Below are positions 50,160 through 58,959 of a stretch of 64,000 nucleotides of DNA, piece by piece. The DNA comes from Bog-756 sp963696495 (GTDB lineage: Bacteria; Actinomycetota; Acidimicrobiia; Acidimicrobiales; RAAP-2), in NCBI GenBank assembly GCA_963696495.1, contig CAVOKJ010000002.1:496001-560000 (forward strand), written 5' to 3'. Positions within the stretch are counted from its first letter, which is position 1. Every line of letters starts with the position of its first letter. The position numbers and the translations under genes were made by a program. Below the pieces are notes generated by a model. That model saw nothing but the letters and a program-made list of their open reading frames with translations, was not told the origin of the DNA and searched no databases.

Positions 50160-50195
50160 CCCCCGGACCGCTGGGGACCCCCGGACCGGTTGGGG
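50160..50195. terminator. twin hairpins between convergent genes
   Basis: Two tandem elements of the form CCCC-GGACCG(C/GT)T-GGGG (50161-50176 and 50179-50195) lie between the dioxygenase stop and the livG stop. Each can form a short GC stem, readable from both strands. Probable convergent terminator; no U-tract. Confidence 0.4.
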
Positions 50196-50202
50196 CCGGC
50201 GC

Positions 50203-51105
50203 TCAGCTGAGCGTGGGGCTCCCGTCGCCGCTCCGAACCCCCTCGACGACGGCACCGGGACCGTCGGCCCGCGACTCGCTCGGCAGCGCGCCGGACACGG
50301 CGAGCGCCTCCTCGCTGGCACCGAGGTAGGCGGCCAGCGCCCTCGGATCACGGCGCACCTCGTCCGGCGTGCCCGAGGACACCACCCGGCCCGTCTCCAT
50401 CATGACCACCTTGCTGCACAGGGCGAACACGAGCGGCACATCGTGCTCGACGAGGACGATGGTCGTGTCGGCCAGCGAGTGCAGTCGCTTCAGCAGGGGG
50501 ACGAATGCCTCGGCCTCCCGCTGGGCGATCCCGGCGGTGGGCTCGTCGAGCAGCAGCAGCCGGGGGTGCGCCAGCACGATGGAGGCCAGGTCCACCACCC
50601 GCCGGGTCCCGGTGGACAGCTCGGCGATCTGGTGGTTGCGGAACCGCTCGATCCCGAAGGACTGGATGACCCGGTCGACCTCCGCCTGTTTCGACCGCTC
50701 CGAGCGCCTCGCCCAGGGTGTCCGCAAGGTCGACGACAGGACGCCCACCGGTCGGCGGGCGTCCTCGGTCAGGAGCAGCACCTCCTCGACGCGCAGCTCG
50801 GGGAAGAGCCTGCAGTCCTGGAAGGACCGGACGACGCCCAGCGTGGCCCGCTCCTCGGGGAGGTACTCGACCAGGCTCTCGCCGTCGAGGTGGACCGACC
50901 CGGCGCGCGGGGCGACCAACCCGGAGATGACGTCGAGCATGGTCGTCTTCCCCGAGCCGTTCGGGCCGATCAGCCCGACGATCGAGCCGGGCTCGGCGGA
51001 CAGGTCGGCGCCGTCGACGGCTTGGACCCCCCCGAACGTGACCACCACACCCTCGACGTCGAGGCGGGCAGGCCCGGTCCCGTGGCGTCCGTCCGGGCCG
51101 GTCAT
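50203..51105 (-). CDS. branched-chain-amino-acid-type ABC transporter ATPase (LivG-like)
   Basis: A 300-residue ATPase. Walker A is GPNGSGKT (47-54), the Q-loop lies in VVRSFQDCRLFP, Walker B is LLLLDEPTAG and the H-switch is LVEHDVP. The ABC signature reads LSTGT where LSGGQ is standard; variants of this loop are known in LivG proteins, but TGT is unusual. A Ser/Gly-rich tail of about 35 residues follows the domain. The ATG at 51105 overlaps the permease stop as ATGA. Its partner ATPase is the LivF module fused to an MFS protein at 53101. No periplasmic binding protein is encoded in the neighbourhood. Confidence 0.9.
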   Translation of the reverse strand: MTGPDGRHGTGPARLDVEGVVVTFGGVQAVDGADLSAEPGSIVGLIGPNGSGKTTMLDVISGLVAPRAGSVHLDGESLVEYLPEERATLGVVRSFQDCRLFPELRVEEVLLLTEDARRPVGVLSSTLRTPWARRSERSKQAEVDRVIQSFGIERFRNHQIAELSTGTRRVVDLASIVLAHPRLLLLDEPTAGIAQREAEAFVPLLKRLHSLADTTIVLVEHDVPLVFALCSKVVMMETGRVVSSGTPDEVRRDPRALAAYLGASEEALAVSGALPSESRADGPGAVVEGVRSGDGSPTLS

Positions 51106-53090
51106 CCGGCCATCTCCGGGGCGGGCTCGGGTGCCGGCTCGCCGGCGCCCGGTGGCGCACCGACGTCCCCGCCAGGCAGGAGGCGCTCCACGCCGGCGGT
51201 GACCAGGTCGCCCAGCCGGTGGAGCAGTTCGGCGAGGCCACCGGGGAGGTAGAGGATGAAGGCCAGGAGCCCGAGGCCGCTGGTGAGGAATTGGATGGTC
51301 GGCGTGGTCCCGAACAGGGCCGGGAGCCCGACCAGGTAGATGGCACCGAGCACGGCGCCGTCGATGGAACCGAGCCCGCCGATGACCACCATGGAGACCA
51401 CCAGGATCGAGTAGGACGGGTCGAAGGTGTCCGTCGAGAACCGCTGGGTGGCGAAGGCCAGGCAGACGCCGGCGTAGCCGGCCATGAACCCGGACAGGGC
51501 GAACGCCAGCACCTTGGTACGGGCCACGGGGATCCCCATCGCCCCGGCCCCCGTCTCGTTGTCACGCACCGCCATCAGCCGTCGGGCCACCCCCTTCTCG
51601 CGCCAGAGGCGGACCGCCAGCAGCGACAGGATCAGGATGGCCAGCGAGAACCAGGCGAAGGCCCGCTCCGAGGTCAGGTCGAGACCGAAGAGGTCGGGGC
51701 GGGAGATGAGGGTGGACTGGGGGTTGGGCAGTCCGGTGCACAGTTCCTTGCCCACCAGGGGCACGGTCCAGCACGGGGTGTTGAGCACCGCACCCATCAA
51801 CCACAGACCGAAGGCCAACGTGCTCACCGCCAGGTAGAGGCCCCTGACCCGCAGGGCGGGCAGTCCCACCACCACGGCGATCACCGCGGTCACCGCGCCG
51901 GCGAAGGGGAGCAGCAGGATCAGGGGGACCGACGCTCCGAGGTGGGAGGCCATCAGGGCGCCGCAGGCCACCAGACCGAACTGCCCGAGCGACACCTGGC
52001 CGGCCCAGCCGGTGAGCACGGTCAACGAGAGGGCGATCACCGCGTAGATGCAGATCTGCGAGAACAGGAAGTCCCGGCCGACGTTGAGGACGAGGGGCAG
52101 CAGGGCGGCGACCACCGCGGCCAGGACGACGCCGGTGGTCCCCACCTTCCGACGCAGGAGGCTGTCGGTGCGGCGCAGGCCCCTCGTGCCCTCGAGCCAG
52201 GTCGACCGCTCATCGCGGCGCGGCCCGGTCTGGAGGGCGGCGATCCGGACGAGCAGCACCACCGACACGAGGACGAAGAGGATGAGGTCCACCTGGGCCG
52301 TGCTCTGCAGGTTCCACACCAGGATCTCCTGGACGACCCCGACGCCGATGGCGGCGACGAACGCCATCGTGAGGCTCACCATGGCGCCCACCATGGCGGC
52401 GGTCAGCGCCAGCAGGAGCAGCTCCGGGCTGAGCACCTCGGTGAGGGAGGAGGTCTGGCCCGGGGCGGCGAGGATGGCCGTGAACGCGGAGAGCACACCG
52501 GCGACCGTCCACGCCACGGTGGAGGTCCGCCGCACCCAGATGCCCGACAGCCTGGCCGAGTCGGCGTTCTCGGCCATGGCCCGCATGGCCAGTCCCCAGG
52601 GGGACCACTTGACGAAGACGGCCAGGCCGATCGCCACGATCGGCGCCACGATCAGGGTCATCACCTCGCCCGGGGTGAACAGGTAGGTCCCGATGTGGAA
52701 CGACAGCGAGACGGGAACCGGGAACGGCTTGTAGAGGTTCTTCGGACGGATGAACGGTAGGGCGGTGAAGACGAACAGGACCTGGCTCAACCCGATGGTG
52801 GCCACCATCACGAGGACCCGCGGCCGGTTGAACAGCCGGCGCAACAGGATCTCGCTCAGGGCACCGACGACACCCGCCAGCATCACGGACATCGCCAGCG
52901 CGAACCAGTAGTTGAACCCGAAGTCGTAGAAGCACTTGACCAGGAACACCGCCGCCACCACACCGAGTTGGCCCTGGGCGAAATTGAGCACGCGGTTGGT
53001 CCGGTAGATGAGGACCAGCCCCATGGCCAGCAGTCCGTAGCCGAGCCCGGTGACGGCACCCTGGACGAGGACGAAGCTCGGGATGGACAC
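51102..53090 (-). CDS. fused LivH-LivM permease
   Basis: A 662-residue membrane protein joining both permeases of a Liv transporter. Residues 1-300 are LivH-like (GLGYGLLAMGLVLIYRTNRVLNFAQGQLG, key part NFAQGQ, then RPRVLVMVATIGLSQ). About 325-620 are LivM-like (LTGWAGQVSLGQFGLVACG, key part GQVSLGQFG, and the EAA-like RDNETGAGAMGI). Together some 16-18 helices. A Pro/Ala-rich tail ends it. Fusion of the two permeases occurs in actinobacteria. The stop-start overlap with livG and the 10-nt gap to the MFS-LivF gene show one operon. The substrate is probably an organic acid or amide rather than certainly an amino acid. Confidence 0.9.
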   Translation of the reverse strand: MSIPSFVLVQGAVTGLGYGLLAMGLVLIYRTNRVLNFAQGQLGVVAAVFLVKCFYDFGFNYWFALAMSVMLAGVVGALSEILLRRLFNRPRVLVMVATIGLSQVLFVFTALPFIRPKNLYKPFPVPVSLSFHIGTYLFTPGEVMTLIVAPIVAIGLAVFVKWSPWGLAMRAMAENADSARLSGIWVRRTSTVAWTVAGVLSAFTAILAAPGQTSSLTEVLSPELLLLALTAAMVGAMVSLTMAFVAAIGVGVVQEILVWNLQSTAQVDLILFVLVSVVLLVRIAALQTGPRRDERSTWLEGTRGLRRTDSLLRRKVGTTGVVLAAVVAALLPLVLNVGRDFLFSQICIYAVIALSLTVLTGWAGQVSLGQFGLVACGALMASHLGASVPLILLLPFAGAVTAVIAVVVGLPALRVRGLYLAVSTLAFGLWLMGAVLNTPCWTVPLVGKELCTGLPNPQSTLISRPDLFGLDLTSERAFAWFSLAILILSLLAVRLWREKGVARRLMAVRDNETGAGAMGIPVARTKVLAFALSGFMAGYAGVCLAFATQRFSTDTFDPSYSILVVSMVVIGGLGSIDGAVLGAIYLVGLPALFGTTPTIQFLTSGLGLLAFILYLPGGLAELLHRLGDLVTAGVERLLPGGDVGAPPGAGEPAPEPAPEMAG

Positions 53091-53100
53091 GGCGGAAGCC

Positions 53101-55305
53101 CTAGTCGAGTCCGGCCGCGGCGGCGCCGAGGAACACCGGACGGAGCAGGTCGGGGCGCTCGAGCAGCTCCGCCGTGCGACCGTCGAAGCGGACCTCGCCC
53201 CGTTCGATGAAGACGGCCCGCTCGGCCAGGCTCATGGCCCGGTTCACGCTCTGCTCGACGAGGATCACCGTCGTCCCGCGCTCGTTCACCTGGCGGACGA
53301 TCCCCATCAGCCGGTCCACGGCCTTCGGGGCCAGGCCCAGCGCCAGCTCGTCGATGAGCAACAGCTTGGGCTGGGTCATCATCACCCGGGCCAGGGCCAA
53401 CATCTGCTGCTCCCCACCCGACAGCGTGCCGGCCGGCTGGTCGAGGCGGCTCGCCAGCTCGGGGAAGCGATCGATGGCGTCGTCCACCGACTGACGGGCC
53501 CGGCCCCCCTTCCCGCGCAGGGAGTGGGCCCCCACCCGCAGGTTGTCGCGCACCGTGAGCCCGGGGAAGGTCATCTTCCCCCCCACCAGCAGGGCCACCT
53601 GCTGGTCGATGATCTGCTCGGGCTCGAGATAGGTGCAGTTGACCCCGAAGATCCGGATCACCCCCCGATGGGGGTGCTCGAGCCCGGAGACGCACCGGAG
53701 GAGCGTGGATTTTCCGGCACCGTTGGTGCCGAGCAGGGCGAGGATCTCCCCTTGGGCGACCTCGACGTTCACGTCGAACAGGACCTGGTTGGTGCCGTAG
53801 AAGAAGTCGAGGTTGTGGAGCTGCAGGGCGGGGAGCTCCCCGCCGGCCTGACGACGCTGACCCTCGGCGTACCGCTCGAGCACGTCCTCGATGACCAGGG
53901 TGATGTCGCGCCGTACGTAGCGGGAGCCGATGAACAGCATGAAGCCGCCGATGACGCAGACCGGACCCATGATGGTGAGGGCCACCGTCGGGCCGTGGCT
54001 GTACCCGACGGCGTCGCTCACCGCACCCAGGAGCACCGAGGCGGCGAAGCCACCGAAGACCAGCGAGTAGACCCCGAACATGGCGAAGCAGATGGTCCGC
54101 ATCTCGGGCGGGGCGGTGGCGGCCAGGGTCAAGAAGATGCAGATGGCCAACGGGGACACGGCGGCGTTGGCCAGGAACTGGAGCGTCACCACCATCCACA
54201 GCTGGGGCATGTACAGCGACGCCACGTACAGCGTGCCGTAGGCGGTGATGCAGATGCCGGCGATGACCAGCGGCCGTTGGGGGGCCCGTCGGAAGTAACG
54301 ATCGCCCAGCACGTAGGCGAAGGGGAGGCCGAGGAAGGCGGCCAGGCCGATGATGGAGGTCACCTCGCCGCGCCGGGCGATGTCGAGGCCCCACCGTCGG
54401 GCGTAGTAGAGGTTGCCGAAGAGCGGCCCGGCGGTCCCGGCGAAGCCGAGGATGGCCACCGCCACCAGCTCGTAGTAGATGGACCGGATGCGCAGCAGAC
54501 GGGTGATGGCCGAGCCCAGCAGCACCCGGGGTGCCTCACCCTGCTGGGAGTGGATGTCCATCCCCGAGGCCTTCAGGATGTGGCTCGACTCGTTGGCCCC
54601 TTTGTCCGGCTCGTGCAGTGTGAACAGGGCGAGGCCGATGGGGATGCCGGCCAGGGCGATCAACAACCCCCAGCGCCAGTCGTGGCCGATGGCGACCACG
54701 AGGACGAACACGAGGATGCCGACGGTCTGGGACAGCGGATCGGAGAGGTTGTGCCAGCTGAAGACCCGGCCGCGCCCCTCGGTGGGATAGGCGTCGGACA
54801 GGTACGAGTTGTGCACGGTGTTGTTGACGCCGAACCCGATCGAGGCCACGAGGTAGGTGAAGGTGAAGGCCCAGACGTTGGGGGCGAGGGCCATCAGCGG
54901 TGCGAACACCGAGAAGATCAGCAGGGCCACGCCGGCCACCACCTTGCGGCTGCCCCGGTCGGCCCACAGGGCCAGGGGCACCGCCCACAACAGCTGGGCC
55001 ACCGCACCGCTGAAGGTCACCGCGCCCAGCGCGGCGTCGTGGATGTGGAACGAGTGCTCGAGGTTGTTGCCGATCACCGAGATGCCGTTCCCGAAGCTGC
55101 CCGGCACCAGGGCCGCCGCCGTCAGCAGCACCAGGGGCTTGTACCCGTTCTGGCGGAGGATGCCGATCAACGGAGGCGGCTTGCCTTCGCCGGTCCCGGG
55201 CATCACGTCGAGTGCGGCCACGGTCTCGGGGTCACGGCTCTTGGCGACGACTTCCTGCAGCAGTTCGTCCGGCACTGCGAAGTCGAAGAGGACCTGGTCA
55301 GCCAT
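53101..55305 (-). CDS. MFS permease fused to a LivF-type ABC ATPase
   Basis: A 734-residue chimera. After about 55 soluble residues there are some 12 membrane helices with major-facilitator features (ALWADRGSRKVVAG between helices 2 and 3, as in the MFS GxxxDRxGRR loop, and the inter-half cytosolic segment near 220-250). From about residue 490 a complete LivF ATPase follows: LDFFYGTNQVLF, Walker A GTNGAGKST, signature LSGGEQQML, Walker B LLIDELALGLAP and switch LVEQSV. The ATPase should pair with LivG and serve the LivHM permease. The ABC half is intact. The function of the MFS half is unknown. ATG at 55305 with TAGGGT 9 nt upstream. Confidence 0.9.
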   Translation of the reverse strand: MADQVLFDFAVPDELLQEVVAKSRDPETVAALDVMPGTGEGKPPPLIGILRQNGYKPLVLLTAAALVPGSFGNGISVIGNNLEHSFHIHDAALGAVTFSGAVAQLLWAVPLALWADRGSRKVVAGVALLIFSVFAPLMALAPNVWAFTFTYLVASIGFGVNNTVHNSYLSDAYPTEGRGRVFSWHNLSDPLSQTVGILVFVLVVAIGHDWRWGLLIALAGIPIGLALFTLHEPDKGANESSHILKASGMDIHSQQGEAPRVLLGSAITRLLRIRSIYYELVAVAILGFAGTAGPLFGNLYYARRWGLDIARRGEVTSIIGLAAFLGLPFAYVLGDRYFRRAPQRPLVIAGICITAYGTLYVASLYMPQLWMVVTLQFLANAAVSPLAICIFLTLAATAPPEMRTICFAMFGVYSLVFGGFAASVLLGAVSDAVGYSHGPTVALTIMGPVCVIGGFMLFIGSRYVRRDITLVIEDVLERYAEGQRRQAGGELPALQLHNLDFFYGTNQVLFDVNVEVAQGEILALLGTNGAGKSTLLRCVSGLEHPHRGVIRIFGVNCTYLEPEQIIDQQVALLVGGKMTFPGLTVRDNLRVGAHSLRGKGGRARQSVDDAIDRFPELASRLDQPAGTLSGGEQQMLALARVMMTQPKLLLIDELALGLAPKAVDRLMGIVRQVNERGTTVILVEQSVNRAMSLAERAVFIERGEVRFDGRTAELLERPDLLRPVFLGAAAAGLD

Positions 55306-55314
55306 TGGCGTGTC

Positions 55315-55320
55315 ACCCTA
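55315..55320 (-). promoter_or_regulatory. -10 box of the MFS-LivF operon (TAGGGT)
   Basis: TAGGGT on the minus strand ends 9 nt before the ATG at 55305, giving a leader of only a few bases. It separates the transporter operon from the upstream catabolic operon. Confidence 0.4.
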
Positions 55321-55406
55321 GCGCCGACCAGGTCGCCCGACACGGCGACAGCCGGCCGGCCCGTCGGGCCCGTGTCGCAGGGGCCCGGGTGGAGTCCGCC
55401 CCGGCC

Positions 55407-56663
55407 TCAGACGAGCGGGGTGGCGACCGTGAGCGGTCCGTGGGGCAGCACGCACAGCCGGGCGCCGGGGCCCCGCCGCCCGAGCGCCTCGGCCACCGCC
55501 GCCGACGGGTCGGCCACCGGGACCATCAGCCCCGAGCGGACCTCTGCGTCGGTGAGCCCGCCGGAGTGCATCCACACCTCGGCGCGCTCGAGGACCCGGC
55601 CGAGTACCTGGGCCTGCCAGACGTCCAACTCACCCCGGCCTCCGGGCCTGGCCAGCGCCCGGGCCGACGTGGCGTCCCCGACGATGCGGGCGAAGGCTCC
55701 ACCGGCCGGCATCCCGTCGGAGCAGGCGGCGGCCATCACGATGGTCCCTCCCCGGGCCACGACCCGCTCGGCGGCAGCCATGCCCTTGACCGACTGGTAG
55801 AGGTTGCGGTCCAGGGGATGGCCTCCGTTGGTGGTCAACACCACGTCGAAGGGGCCGTCGACCGGACGGCTGACCGCTCCGGAGGCGAACGAACAGGCGG
55901 CGATGTGGGCCTCGGGCAGCACACCGCAGAACACCCCGGTGAGGCGGCGGCGGCTGTCGATGGTGACGTCGAGGGAGAGCTCGGGTGGGCACAGCGCGGT
56001 GGCGGCCCGGACGAAGTCGTGGACGGGGTTGCCCTCGGTGACCATCCACGTCGCCCGTTCGTCGGCGATGCGGGCCGGGCTGTGGGCCTCCAGGATCGTG
56101 GAGGTGGCGGCGAGTCCCGGGCACGCGCCCTTCGGACCGCCGCTCCAGCCGGCGAAGAAGTGGGGCTCGACGAAGCCGGTCAGGATGCGCACGTCCGCCT
56201 CGACATAGCGGCGGTCGATCAGGACCGGTGTCCCCCCCACCGCCCCCACCGACACGTGGTCGCCGTCGTCGGCCACATGCTGGTGGACCCGGTAGCGGCC
56301 CATGACGTCCGGCCCCACGAGCGCCGCCAGCTCCTCGGCGGCGGCCGGCCGGTGCGTCCCGGTGGCGCACAGCAGCTCCACCCGGTCGGGGCCGGCCCCG
56401 AGCCGCTCCAGCTCCGCCAGCAGCGGCGGGAGCACGGTGGTGTTGGGCATGGGTCGGGTCACGTCGGGGAAGACCACCACCACGCGGTCGCCCGGGCCGA
56501 CGAGCTCGTCCAGCGGCCGGCCGCACACCGGCGCCGACAGCGCGCTGAGCACCGCCCCCTCCTCGTCGGCCAGGGGGGCCTGCTCCTCGGGCTCGACCAC
56601 CACGGCGTCGTCGGGCACCTCGACCTCGAGCCCGGTGGCGCCGTAGTCGAGGCTCAGTCGCAC
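55407..56663 (-). CDS. larA: LarA-family nickel-pincer racemase/epimerase
   Basis: A 418-residue LarA. The four functional residues of lactate racemase have clear counterparts: H104 (GTHRP), H168 (EPHFF), K178 (GGPKGACPG, which binds the nickel-pincer cofactor) and H194 (LEAHSPA), with spacing as in the Lactobacillus enzyme. R70 in PDVTRPMP should bind the substrate carboxylate. Family members act on several 2-hydroxy acids, including aldonates. The GTG at 56663 follows GGGAGGGGAG and lies inside the end of the FGGY kinase gene (10-nt overlap). Maturation genes larB, larC and larE are not in the window. Racemase activity is secure, substrate is not. Confidence 0.9.
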   Translation of the reverse strand: MRLSLDYGATGLEVEVPDDAVVVEPEEQAPLADEEGAVLSALSAPVCGRPLDELVGPGDRVVVVFPDVTRPMPNTTVLPPLLAELERLGAGPDRVELLCATGTHRPAAAEELAALVGPDVMGRYRVHQHVADDGDHVSVGAVGGTPVLIDRRYVEADVRILTGFVEPHFFAGWSGGPKGACPGLAATSTILEAHSPARIADERATWMVTEGNPVHDFVRAATALCPPELSLDVTIDSRRRLTGVFCGVLPEAHIAACSFASGAVSRPVDGPFDVVLTTNGGHPLDRNLYQSVKGMAAAERVVARGGTIVMAAACSDGMPAGGAFARIVGDATSARALARPGGRGELDVWQAQVLGRVLERAEVWMHSGGLTDAEVRSGLMVPVADPSAAVAEALGRRGPGARLCVLPHGPLTVATPLV

Positions 56664-58177
56664 GGAGACTCCCCTCCCGGGGCCGGGGCCCGTGGTTCTC
56701 CCGGGGCCGCCGGGTCCGCCGGCTCCGCCTCGGGCGGCGGCTCCAGGCCCACCACCGAGGCGGCGACCCGGTCGATCCACGTCCGGTCGCTCCGGTACCG
56801 GGCGACCGAGGTGGACTGCGGGGCGAGACGGCGCTCGACCGGGTCGATCCGGTCCAGCTCGAGGGGGATCCCGAGCGCCCGGGCGGCCAGCAGCGCGGCC
56901 CCCGCCGACGCGGCCTGCCCGGATCGTCGGCAGAGCACCGGCAGACCGGTGATGCCCGAGAGCACGTCCAGCCACACCGCCACGGAGGACCCGGCGCCGG
57001 CCGCCGCCAGTCCGGAGACCTCGGGGCCGGCCGGTTCCCGGCCGGCCATGGCCTCCAGGCAGCGCAACAGGTCCCAGGCCACCGCCTCGACCATCGCCCG
57101 GGACAGGTCGGCCACCCCGTTCGCCGGGGACAGCCCCACCAGGGCGGTGCGGGCACCCGGGCGCCACCAGGGCGCCCTCGCCCCGTCGAGCCAGGGCGTG
57201 GCCGTGACCCCGCGGGCGCCGGGCGGGCTCGCTGCGGCCAGCTCGGCGAGCTCCTCCGGCGGGCGGCCGGTGATCCCACCGAGCCAGGCGAGGAGGGTGC
57301 CTCCGGCCGACAGCCCCCCTTCGAGCAGCCATCCCCCGTCGGCCGCCCTCGACACCACCAGGCCCCCGGGCAGCCGGTCCGGGACCACGGCCACCGGTAG
57401 CGACACGTTGGCGGTGGTCCCCCAGCTGGCCATGGGGCAGTCCGCGCCGGCGCCGGACCCGAGTACCTCTGCCGCACGGTCGCCGGCGCCGATGACCAGC
57501 GGGGTGCCGCCCACCAGGCCGAGCGCCCCGGCCGCCCGCCGGCTGACCCGACCGGTCACCCGGTCCGACGCCAGGACGGGGGCCAGCTTCGTGGCGGCCG
57601 TCCCGGCCAGCTCCTCGACCACGACGTCGTCCCCGTCGTAGAGGCCCGACCGGGACGCCATGGTGGCGTCGGTCGCCACGGCGCCGGTGAGCCACCAGGC
57701 CACCAGGTCTCGGGGGGCGAGCACCCAGGCGCTCGCCTCGAGGCGGTCCCGGTCGTGGGCGGCCAGCCAGGCGATCTTGGCGGCGACCGACCCGGCGTCG
57801 GGCACGATGCCCGACGCCGGGGCGCCGTCGGCATCCCCGAGGGCCCGTCCGAGGGCCGCCGCCTCGGCTCCCGCCCGCTGGTCCGACCACAGGATCGCCG
57901 GTCCGAGCGGACCACCGCCGGCGTCGGCCAGCGCGAACGACTGCCGGGCTCCGGTGCAGCCCACCACCTCGACCGAGGCCATGGCGGACGGGGCCAGCTC
58001 CTGCAATTGGGCGCACGCCTCGGTGAGGGACGCCCACCAGTCCGAGGGCAGTTGCTCGCACCGCCCGGGTGCCGGGTGCGAGGTGGCCACCGGCGCCCCG
58101 GCGATCGCCACCGGGCCGTCGGGGCCCCACAGACCTGCCTTGGTGACCGAGGTACCGAAGTCGAGGGTGAGGATCAC
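56654..58177 (-). CDS. FGGY-family carbohydrate kinase
   Basis: A 507-residue sugar or sugar-acid kinase of the actin-like fold. The phosphate-1 motif is LTLDFGTSVTKAGLW at the start. The first domain includes SDWWASL and ILWSDQRAG. The central hinge WGTTANVSLP and the FGGY adenosine-site segment AAGAGSSVAVWLDVLSG, with GIPLELDR further on, are present. The catalytic aspartate is plausible in VIGAGDRAAE. Members phosphorylate gluconate, xylulose, ribulose, glycerol and others; the substrate is open. The start GTG at 58177 overlaps the aldolase stop as GTGA. Its coupling to larA suggests they act on the same or successive intermediates. Confidence 0.9.
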   Translation of the reverse strand: MILTLDFGTSVTKAGLWGPDGPVAIAGAPVATSHPAPGRCEQLPSDWWASLTEACAQLQELAPSAMASVEVVGCTGARQSFALADAGGGPLGPAILWSDQRAGAEAAALGRALGDADGAPASGIVPDAGSVAAKIAWLAAHDRDRLEASAWVLAPRDLVAWWLTGAVATDATMASRSGLYDGDDVVVEELAGTAATKLAPVLASDRVTGRVSRRAAGALGLVGGTPLVIGAGDRAAEVLGSGAGADCPMASWGTTANVSLPVAVVPDRLPGGLVVSRAADGGWLLEGGLSAGGTLLAWLGGITGRPPEELAELAAASPPGARGVTATPWLDGARAPWWRPGARTALVGLSPANGVADLSRAMVEAVAWDLLRCLEAMAGREPAGPEVSGLAAAGAGSSVAVWLDVLSGITGLPVLCRRSGQAASAGAALLAARALGIPLELDRIDPVERRLAPQSTSVARYRSDRTWIDRVAASVVGLEPPPEAEPADPAAPGEPRAPAPGGESPCD

Positions 58178-58959
58178 GACCGGTGGACGATGTCGGCGAG
58201 GCGTCCGGCCATGGTCGCCGGGTCCGGCTCCTGGAGGATCGCCCGGCCGATGGCCAGTCCGCCGCCACCGCCGGCCATGACGTCCCGGGCCTCGTCCAGC
58301 ACCCGGTCCATCCCCCCGCCCTGATGGGGCCCGCCGAGGAAGAGGACGGGCACGCCGACGCTGCCGACCACCCGGGCCACCGCCTCGACGCGTGCATCCC
58401 CCGGCGCCGTCGCCGGAACCGGCACCTTGAGCAGGGGCGCACCGAGGTCGTGGGCGATCACCGCGGCCAGCACCACGTCGTCGGTGGTCCGGGACATCCG
58501 CCCCTGCCGCCACCACACCGGCTCGATCAGCGCTTCGAGTTCGGCGGCCCGGGCGTCCTCCAGCACGGTGCCCAGCAGCTCGATGGCCGAGGCGCCGCCG
58601 GGGTCCTCGGGATCGATGCGGGTCATCAGCTTCACGCCCGTCCACCCGTCGGCCGCCGCCCTGGCCACCGACGCCACCAGGCGGTCGTCGAGCTCGAATG
58701 CCGTCCCGGCCAGGCCGGTGCGATTGAGGGAGAGGTAGGTGCGCTGGCCCGGACGGAGCGCGCCCGAGTCGGCCAGATCCGTCAACGGCTGCGCCGTCGC
58801 CAGAATGCCGTCGCAGGAGGGCAGCGCCTGCTCGAGCGCCCGGACGTAGTCGCCGTAGCGCTCGATGGTCATCACGCCCCGGGCACGGTGGTCGGCCGCC
58901 AGGATCAGGGCCGGCGCGGCCGCTCCCCGGCCGGCATCCTTCCCGGCCCCGGCCGTCAC
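58174..58959 (-). CDS. Cgl0159-type (beta/alpha)8 aldolase
   Basis: A 261-residue TIM-barrel protein of the DeoC/LacD-related group that includes Corynebacterium Cgl0159, found in inositol clusters. Segments LILAADHRARG (early barrel strand), GWTGVKLMTRIDPED, ALIEPVWW, GAPLLKVPVPA (lysine suitable for a Schiff base) and LFLGGPHQGGG (phosphate loop) are visible. It probably cleaves a phosphorylated keto-sugar acid. The start GTG at 58959 overlaps the dehydrogenase stop as GTGA, so the frame's long upstream extension is not used. The class assignment rests on the pattern of motifs, not on a catalytic residue proven for this family. Confidence 0.75.
   Translation of the reverse strand: MTAGAGKDAGRGAAAPALILAADHRARGVMTIERYGDYVRALEQALPSCDGILATAQPLTDLADSGALRPGQRTYLSLNRTGLAGTAFELDDRLVASVARAAADGWTGVKLMTRIDPEDPGGASAIELLGTVLEDARAAELEALIEPVWWRQGRMSRTTDDVVLAAVIAHDLGAPLLKVPVPATAPGDARVEAVARVVGSVGVPVLFLGGPHQGGGMDRVLDEARDVMAGGGGGLAIGRAILQEPDPATMAGRLADIVHRS

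Noticed and set aside
56664..58442. Long extension of the larA frame (over 1000 codons in total)
   Set aside because: Beyond 56663 the frame is low-complexity Arg/Gly/Pro and antiphase to an intact FGGY kinase; a good ribosome binding site marks the start at 56663.
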